NCBI GenBank assembly: GCA_031260865.1
Contig: JAISKQ010000271.1
Location: forward strand, 1 to 9,936
Source of the DNA: Prevotella sp.
Lineage (GTDB): Bacteria; Bacteroidota; Bacteroidia; Bacteroidales; Dysgonomonadaceae
Direction of reading: 5' to 3'
Length of the DNA stretch: 9,936 nt
Below are positions 7,427 to 9,936 of the stretch, piece after piece. Under the pieces are notes generated by a model that saw only the letters and a program-made list of their open reading frames with translations, had not been told where the DNA came from and did not search any database. The stretch's first letter is position 1. Each line of letters starts with the position of its first letter. Position numbers and translations under genes: made by a program.

Positions 7427-7858
7427 TTATTTAACCCTTGTCCACAGTTGGTTTCTGCCGAAAGCCGAAATCCCCACGTAACCGCGTACTTTCAACTTGT
7501 CTTTCCCATCAAGGGACACAGTGCATTTATACAGTTTACCTGAAACGGGGTCTAATATTTTTCCGTCGGAATACTCGTTTCCATCTTTGGACAAGCCTTT
7601 GATGATAGTTAGTCCTATCAAGGGCTTATTTTTGTCCGAGTCGGGACATTTATCGCATTTGTCGTTCTTTTTGGCGGGATTGAGTATTTCTATTATTGTG
7701 CCGTAAATTTTGCCGCCTTTTTCGGTGATTTCAACGATTGACTTAGCATCTCCTGTTTTGTCGTCAAAGGTTTTCCATTTGCCGGCGACGGTTTGGGCGC
7801 TCATTGTTAATCCGCCAACCAAGAAAGTCAGGATAAATAGTGTTTTTATTTTTTTCAT
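7427..7858 (-). CDS. Exported DUF2147 family protein
   Basis: A 143-aa protein with a signal peptide (MKKIKTLFILTFLVGG..., cleavage likely at MSA/QT near residue 21), so periplasmic or surface. The mature part starts with the family's GKWKTFDD block, followed by ITEKGGKIYGTIIEI. A two-cysteine segment (CDKCP) comes next, then LIGLTIIKGL, DGKILDPVSGKLYKC and a C-terminal VRGYVGISAFGRNQLWTRVK. This order matches DUF2147, a small lipocalin-like beta fold of unknown function. I chose the ATG at 7858 because a start at 7924 would add 22 residues ahead of an ideal signal peptide. It stands alone, 187 bp upstream of the beta-barrel gene; cotranscription cannot be excluded. Confidence 0.85.
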   Translation of the reverse strand: MKKIKTLFILTFLVGGLTMSAQTVAGKWKTFDDKTGDAKSIVEITEKGGKIYGTIIEILNPAKKNDKCDKCPDSDKNKPLIGLTIIKGLSKDGNEYSDGKILDPVSGKLYKCTVSLDGKDKLKVRGYVGISAFGRNQLWTRVK

Positions 7859-8046
7859 ATCCGAGTATTGATTAGTAAATAAAAGTTTTGCGAAAGTAGT
7901 AAAAAAAATATTCCATAGATACATCTATATAAGTAAAAAAACAGATAAATTGATGGAAAATATAAATGAAGAATGAAAAATTAACCATTAAAGGTCGAAG
8001 AATTAACTATTAAATCCGTGTTTTTTCCAAACAAGATTATCTAATA

Positions 8047-8088
8047 TATGAGTTGGAAGTTTTGAGTTTTAAGTAATGAGTAGTGAGT
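8047..8088 (-). repeat. Heptamer array, second copy
   Basis: Six consecutive 7-bp units end in AGT: TATGAGT, TGGAAGT, TTTGAGT, TTTAAGT, AATGAGT, AGTGAGT. Read on the minus strand they begin with ACT, like the units at 1262-1296, and TGGAAGT and TTTAAGT are shared exactly with 1248-1261. The array is intergenic and outside any reading frame. Confidence 0.7.
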
Positions 8089-8111
8089 TTACAAGTTTAC
8101 AAGTTTACAAG
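8088..8111 (+). repeat. Three perfect copies of octamer TTTACAAG
   Basis: Units at 8088-8095, 8096-8103 and 8104-8111 are identical and abut the heptamer array at the shared T. No dyad symmetry or promoter relation is visible; it may be slippage-prone simple sequence. Confidence 0.85.
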
Positions 8112-8125
8112 AAAAGAATGGCGCA

Positions 8126-8160
8126 AAGCGGTGTTACCCGAAAACTGTTACGTTTGTCAC
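8126..8160 (+). repeat. Dispersed repeat, copy 2
   Basis: Matches 4084-4118 at 33 of 35 positions, in the same orientation, 4.0 kb away. Here the C/G palindrome is missing, but the preceding GCGCAAAGCGG still resembles the GCGAAGCGG edge of the palindrome at 4081-4089. On the minus strand it reads KVTNVTVFG followed by a stop. Confidence 0.75.
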
Positions 8161-8225
8161 TTTTTGTAATTAATCGTTGCTTTCAGTTGTTGACTGTTGA
8201 CTGAAAAATACAGAACGACAGTAAA

Positions 8226-8258
8226 ATATTTGGAATATTCGTTATTATATTTGGAATA
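8226..8258. promoter_or_regulatory. Direct repeat ATATTTGGAATA, possible operator at the rimP promoter
   Basis: Two perfect 12-bp copies (8226-8237 and 8247-8258) lie 21 bp apart, about two helical turns. The second copy contains the -33 TTTG of the rimP promoter. Same-face spacing suits a protein binding both sites, but the sequence is AT-rich and it may simply be a local duplication. Confidence 0.35.
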
Positions 8259-8281
8259 AAAAATATTTTTATGTATTTTTG
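8250..8281 (+). promoter_or_regulatory. Bacteroidota-type promoter for rimP-nusA
   Basis: A -33 box TTTG (8250-8253) and a -7 box TATTTTTG (8274-8281, consensus TAnnTTTG) are separated by 20 bp, the normal arrangement for the Bacteroidota housekeeping sigma factor. Transcription would start near 8288, giving a leader of roughly 50 bases. Confidence 0.7.
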
Positions 8282-8300
8282 TGCCGGAATTAATAGAGGG

Positions 8301-8326
8301 AGAGGAGGCTAAGGCTTCCTCTTTTT
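8301..8326 (+). terminator. Terminator-like hairpin in the rimP leader
   Basis: Arms AGAGGAGGC (8301-8309) and GCTTCCTCT (8314-8322) pair over 9 bp with one G-U pair and a TAAG loop, followed directly by a short T-run (8322-8326). It sits between the predicted transcription start and the rimP ATG at 8341. It could be an attenuator for the rimP-nusA operon, or the end of a short leader RNA. Confidence 0.55.
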
Positions 8327-8340
8327 ATTGCTTCAAATAA

Positions 8341-8808
8341 ATGATTGAAAAAGAGTTCGTTAGTAATATCGTAGAGCAGCATCTGAACGGAACGACCACG
8401 TTCCTTGTAGATGTAGTAATAAGACCCGGCAACATCATTGTTGTCGAAATAGATAGCGATGAAGGGGTTTGCATCGATGATTGCATCGCCTTGAGCCGCG
8501 ACATCGAATCCCATTTGGACAGGGAGACTGAAGATTTTGAACTGGAAGTAGGTTCCGCGGGAGTCACTTCTCCGTTTAAGATACCGCGCCAGTACCGAAA
8601 GAACGTAGGAAATGAAGTGGAAACGCTGACAAAGAGCGGTCAAAAACTATCAGGCATCCTCAAATCATGCGACGATAACGGTTTCGTGGTTACAGTTACC
8701 AAGATGGTAAAACCCGAAGGCGCCAAGAAAAAGATAGCGGTGGAGGAAGATTTTTCTTTCGACTACGACAATGTAAAATATACAAAATACTTAATTAGAT
8801 TTAAATAA
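8341..8808 (+). CDS. rimP: Ribosome maturation factor RimP
   Basis: Assists assembly of the 30S ribosomal subunit in the cytoplasm. The 155-aa product has the N-terminal alpha/beta domain (VDVVIRPGNIIVVEIDSDEG, then CIDDCIALSRDIESHLDRE) and the family signature ELEVGSAGVTSPFKIPRQY followed by RKNVG at about residues 61-85, equivalent to the LEVSSPG region of E. coli RimP. A C-terminal Sm-like beta barrel follows (VETLTKSGQKLSGILKSCDD onward). Length is normal (about 150 aa). There is no Shine-Dalgarno sequence before the ATG; the upstream CTTCAAATAA is AT-rich, as usual in this phylum. nusA follows after 7 bp, the standard order, and the promoter at 8250-8281 probably drives both. Confidence 0.95.
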   Translation: MIEKEFVSNIVEQHLNGTTTFLVDVVIRPGNIIVVEIDSDEGVCIDDCIALSRDIESHLDRETEDFELEVGSAGVTSPFKIPRQYRKNVGNEVETLTKSGQKLSGILKSCDDNGFVVTVTKMVKPEGAKKKIAVEEDFSFDYDNVKYTKYLIRFK

Positions 8809-8815
8809 CAATTAT

Positions 8816-9936
8816 ATGGCTAAGAAAGAAACAATCAATCTAATTGATACATTCTCAGAATTTAAAGAGTTGAAGAGTATCGACAGAATGACAATGATAA
8901 GCGTGCTCGAAGACTCTTTCCAAAGTGTAATAGCAAAGTTGTTCGGGTCGAATGACAACTACGATGTTATCATCAATCCCGACAAAGGCGACCTTGAAAT
9001 ATGGCGTAACCGCGTCATTGTGGAAGACGGTCAATTGGAAAATGAAAGTACGGAAATAACTCTTTCTGAAGCAAAAAAAATAGACGAAGACTTTGAAATA
9101 GGAGAAGAAGTGACCGACGAGGTCTTCTTTGAAGACTTTGGACGCCGCGCCATCCTCAACCTGCGCCAAACGCTGACCTCAAAAATACTTGAGCTACAAA
9201 AAGAAGGCTTATACAACAGCTACAAAGAGAAAGTAGGCGAAATCGTTTCCGGCGAAGTCTACCAGATATGGAAGAAAGAAATACTGTTGCTCGACGACGA
9301 AAAGGAAGAACTCCTTTTGCCGAAGACCGAACAGATACCAAGCGACTTCTTCCGCAAAGGCGAACATGTGCGCGCCGTGGTGGAAAGAGTGGAAAACAAG
9401 AACAACAATCCGAAAATCATCCTCTCCCGCACTTCTCCCGTGTTCCTCGAACGATTGCTCGAACTGGAAGTGCCCGAAATCAACGACGGGCTGATAACCA
9501 TAAAGAACGTCGCGCGCATACCGGGCGAAAGAGCCAAAGTAGCCGTCGAATCTTATGACGAACGCATCGACCCGGTAGGAGCCTGCGTAGGGATGAAAGG
9601 TTCGCGCATACACGGCATCGTCCGCGAACTGCACAACGAAAACATCGACGTCATCAACTATACATCGAACGTCAACCTGTATATACAACGCGCCCTTAGC
9701 CCGGCGAAAATATCCTCGGTGAAAGTCAACGAAGAAGACAAGCGGGCTGAAGTTTTGCTGCGTCCCGAAGAAGTATCGTTGGCTATCGGAAAAGGCGGAT
9801 TCAATATCAAACTGGCAAGCATGCTCACCGGATATACGATAGACGTTTACCGTGATATAGACGACTTTGACGAAGAAGATATTTATCTGGATGAATTCCG
9901 TGACGAAATCGACGGATGGGTAATAGACCAGTTGAA
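8816..9936 (+). CDS. nusA: Transcription termination/antitermination factor NusA (3' end outside the window)
   Basis: Binds RNA polymerase and nascent RNA and modulates pausing, termination and antitermination. The first 373 codons are visible and open to the window edge; I saw no stop or frameshift. The N-terminal polymerase-binding domain (MAKKETINLIDTFSEFKELK onward, to about residue 125) is followed by an S1 domain from about residue 138 (VGEIVSGEVYQIWKKEILLL). KH1 carries GACVGMKGSRI (255-265) and KH2 carries LAIGKGGFNI (322-331). An acidic tail has begun (DIDDFDEEDIYLDEF, 347-361). It matches the Bacteroidales form closely, with FFEDFGRRAILNLRQTL at 104-120. It starts 7 bp after rimP with no Shine-Dalgarno sequence. 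infB is the expected next gene but is not in view. Confidence 0.97.
   Translation, partial: MAKKETINLIDTFSEFKELKSIDRMTMISVLEDSFQSVIAKLFGSNDNYDVIINPDKGDLEIWRNRVIVEDGQLENESTEITLSEAKKIDEDFEIGEEVTDEVFFEDFGRRAILNLRQTLTSKILELQKEGLYNSYKEKVGEIVSGEVYQIWKKEILLLDDEKEELLLPKTEQIPSDFFRKGEHVRAVVERVENKNNNPKIILSRTSPVFLERLLELEVPEINDGLITIKNVARIPGERAKVAVESYDERIDPVGACVGMKGSRIHGIVRELHNENIDVINYTSNVNLYIQRALSPAKISSVKVNEEDKRAEVLLRPEEVSLAIGKGGFNIKLASMLTGYTIDVYRDIDDFDEEDIYLDEFRDEIDGWVIDQL

Larger units (their letters stand above)
7859..8340. other. 482-bp divergent intergenic region with repeats and the rimP promoter
   Basis: No credible gene is seen on either strand. From left to right it holds AT-rich DNA with a possible -7-like TACTTTCG for the DUF2147 gene (7891-7898, minus strand), a degenerate pair TTAACCATTAA (7981-7991) and TTAACTATTAA (8003-8013), a heptamer array, an octamer triplet, a copy of the dispersed repeat, a TTGACTG doublet (8190-8203), and then the rimP promoter and leader hairpin. 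Confidence 0.7.

Noticed and set aside
8047..8203. Possible CRISPR-like array from clustered short repeats
   Set aside because: Units are 7-8 bp and directly abutting, with no spacers of regular length and no cas gene.
9209..9688. 159-codon open frame on the minus strand
   Set aside because: It is antisense to nusA, whose S1 and KH domains are clear on the + strand.

Overview
The window comes from a member of the Bacteroidota, most likely order Bacteroidales. The evidence is the promoter form (a -33 TTTG and a -7 TAnnTTTG box before rimP), the absence of Shine-Dalgarno sequences, the exported beta-barrel and DUF2147 proteins, and RimP and NusA sequences that read like Bacteroidales proteins. 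This placement is from recognition only; no search was run.

Left part (1-4034, + strand): phage-derived DNA. A complete terminase large subunit (9-1190) is followed by one very large gene (1356-4034, 892 aa). I read that gene as a virion structural protein of Bacteroidales prophages, probably tail or baseplate. None of the portal, protease, capsid or tape-measure genes expected between them is present. The gap between the two genes holds a near-perfect C6/G6 palindrome, an array of 7-bp repeats and one arm of a 43-44 bp inverted repeat. The other arm lies just past the end of the large gene, so that gene is closely bracketed by inverted repeats.

Middle part (4035-7858, - strand): chromosomal genes. 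An exported DUF2147 protein (7427-7858), a small outer-membrane beta-barrel protein (6622-7239) and the primosomal helicase PriA (4177-6612) all read leftward. The barrel gene and priA are only 9 bp apart and are probably cotranscribed. priA converges on the phage gene, and the 142-bp gap between them holds the second inverted-repeat arm, part of a dispersed repeat and a five-tract G-run next to the priA stop codon.

Right part (7859-9936, + strand): a 482-bp divergent intergenic region with heptamer, octamer and dispersed repeats leads into a good Bacteroidota promoter, a terminator-like leader hairpin, rimP (8341-8808) and nusA (8816 to the window end, cut off). This is the start of the conserved rimP-nusA operon of ribosome maturation and transcription elongation/termination.

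The main points of interest are the inverted-repeat-bounded phage gene, the shared repeat families in three intergenic gaps, and the possible NusA-responsive attenuator ahead of rimP. I saw no RNA gene, CRISPR array or complete insertion sequence.
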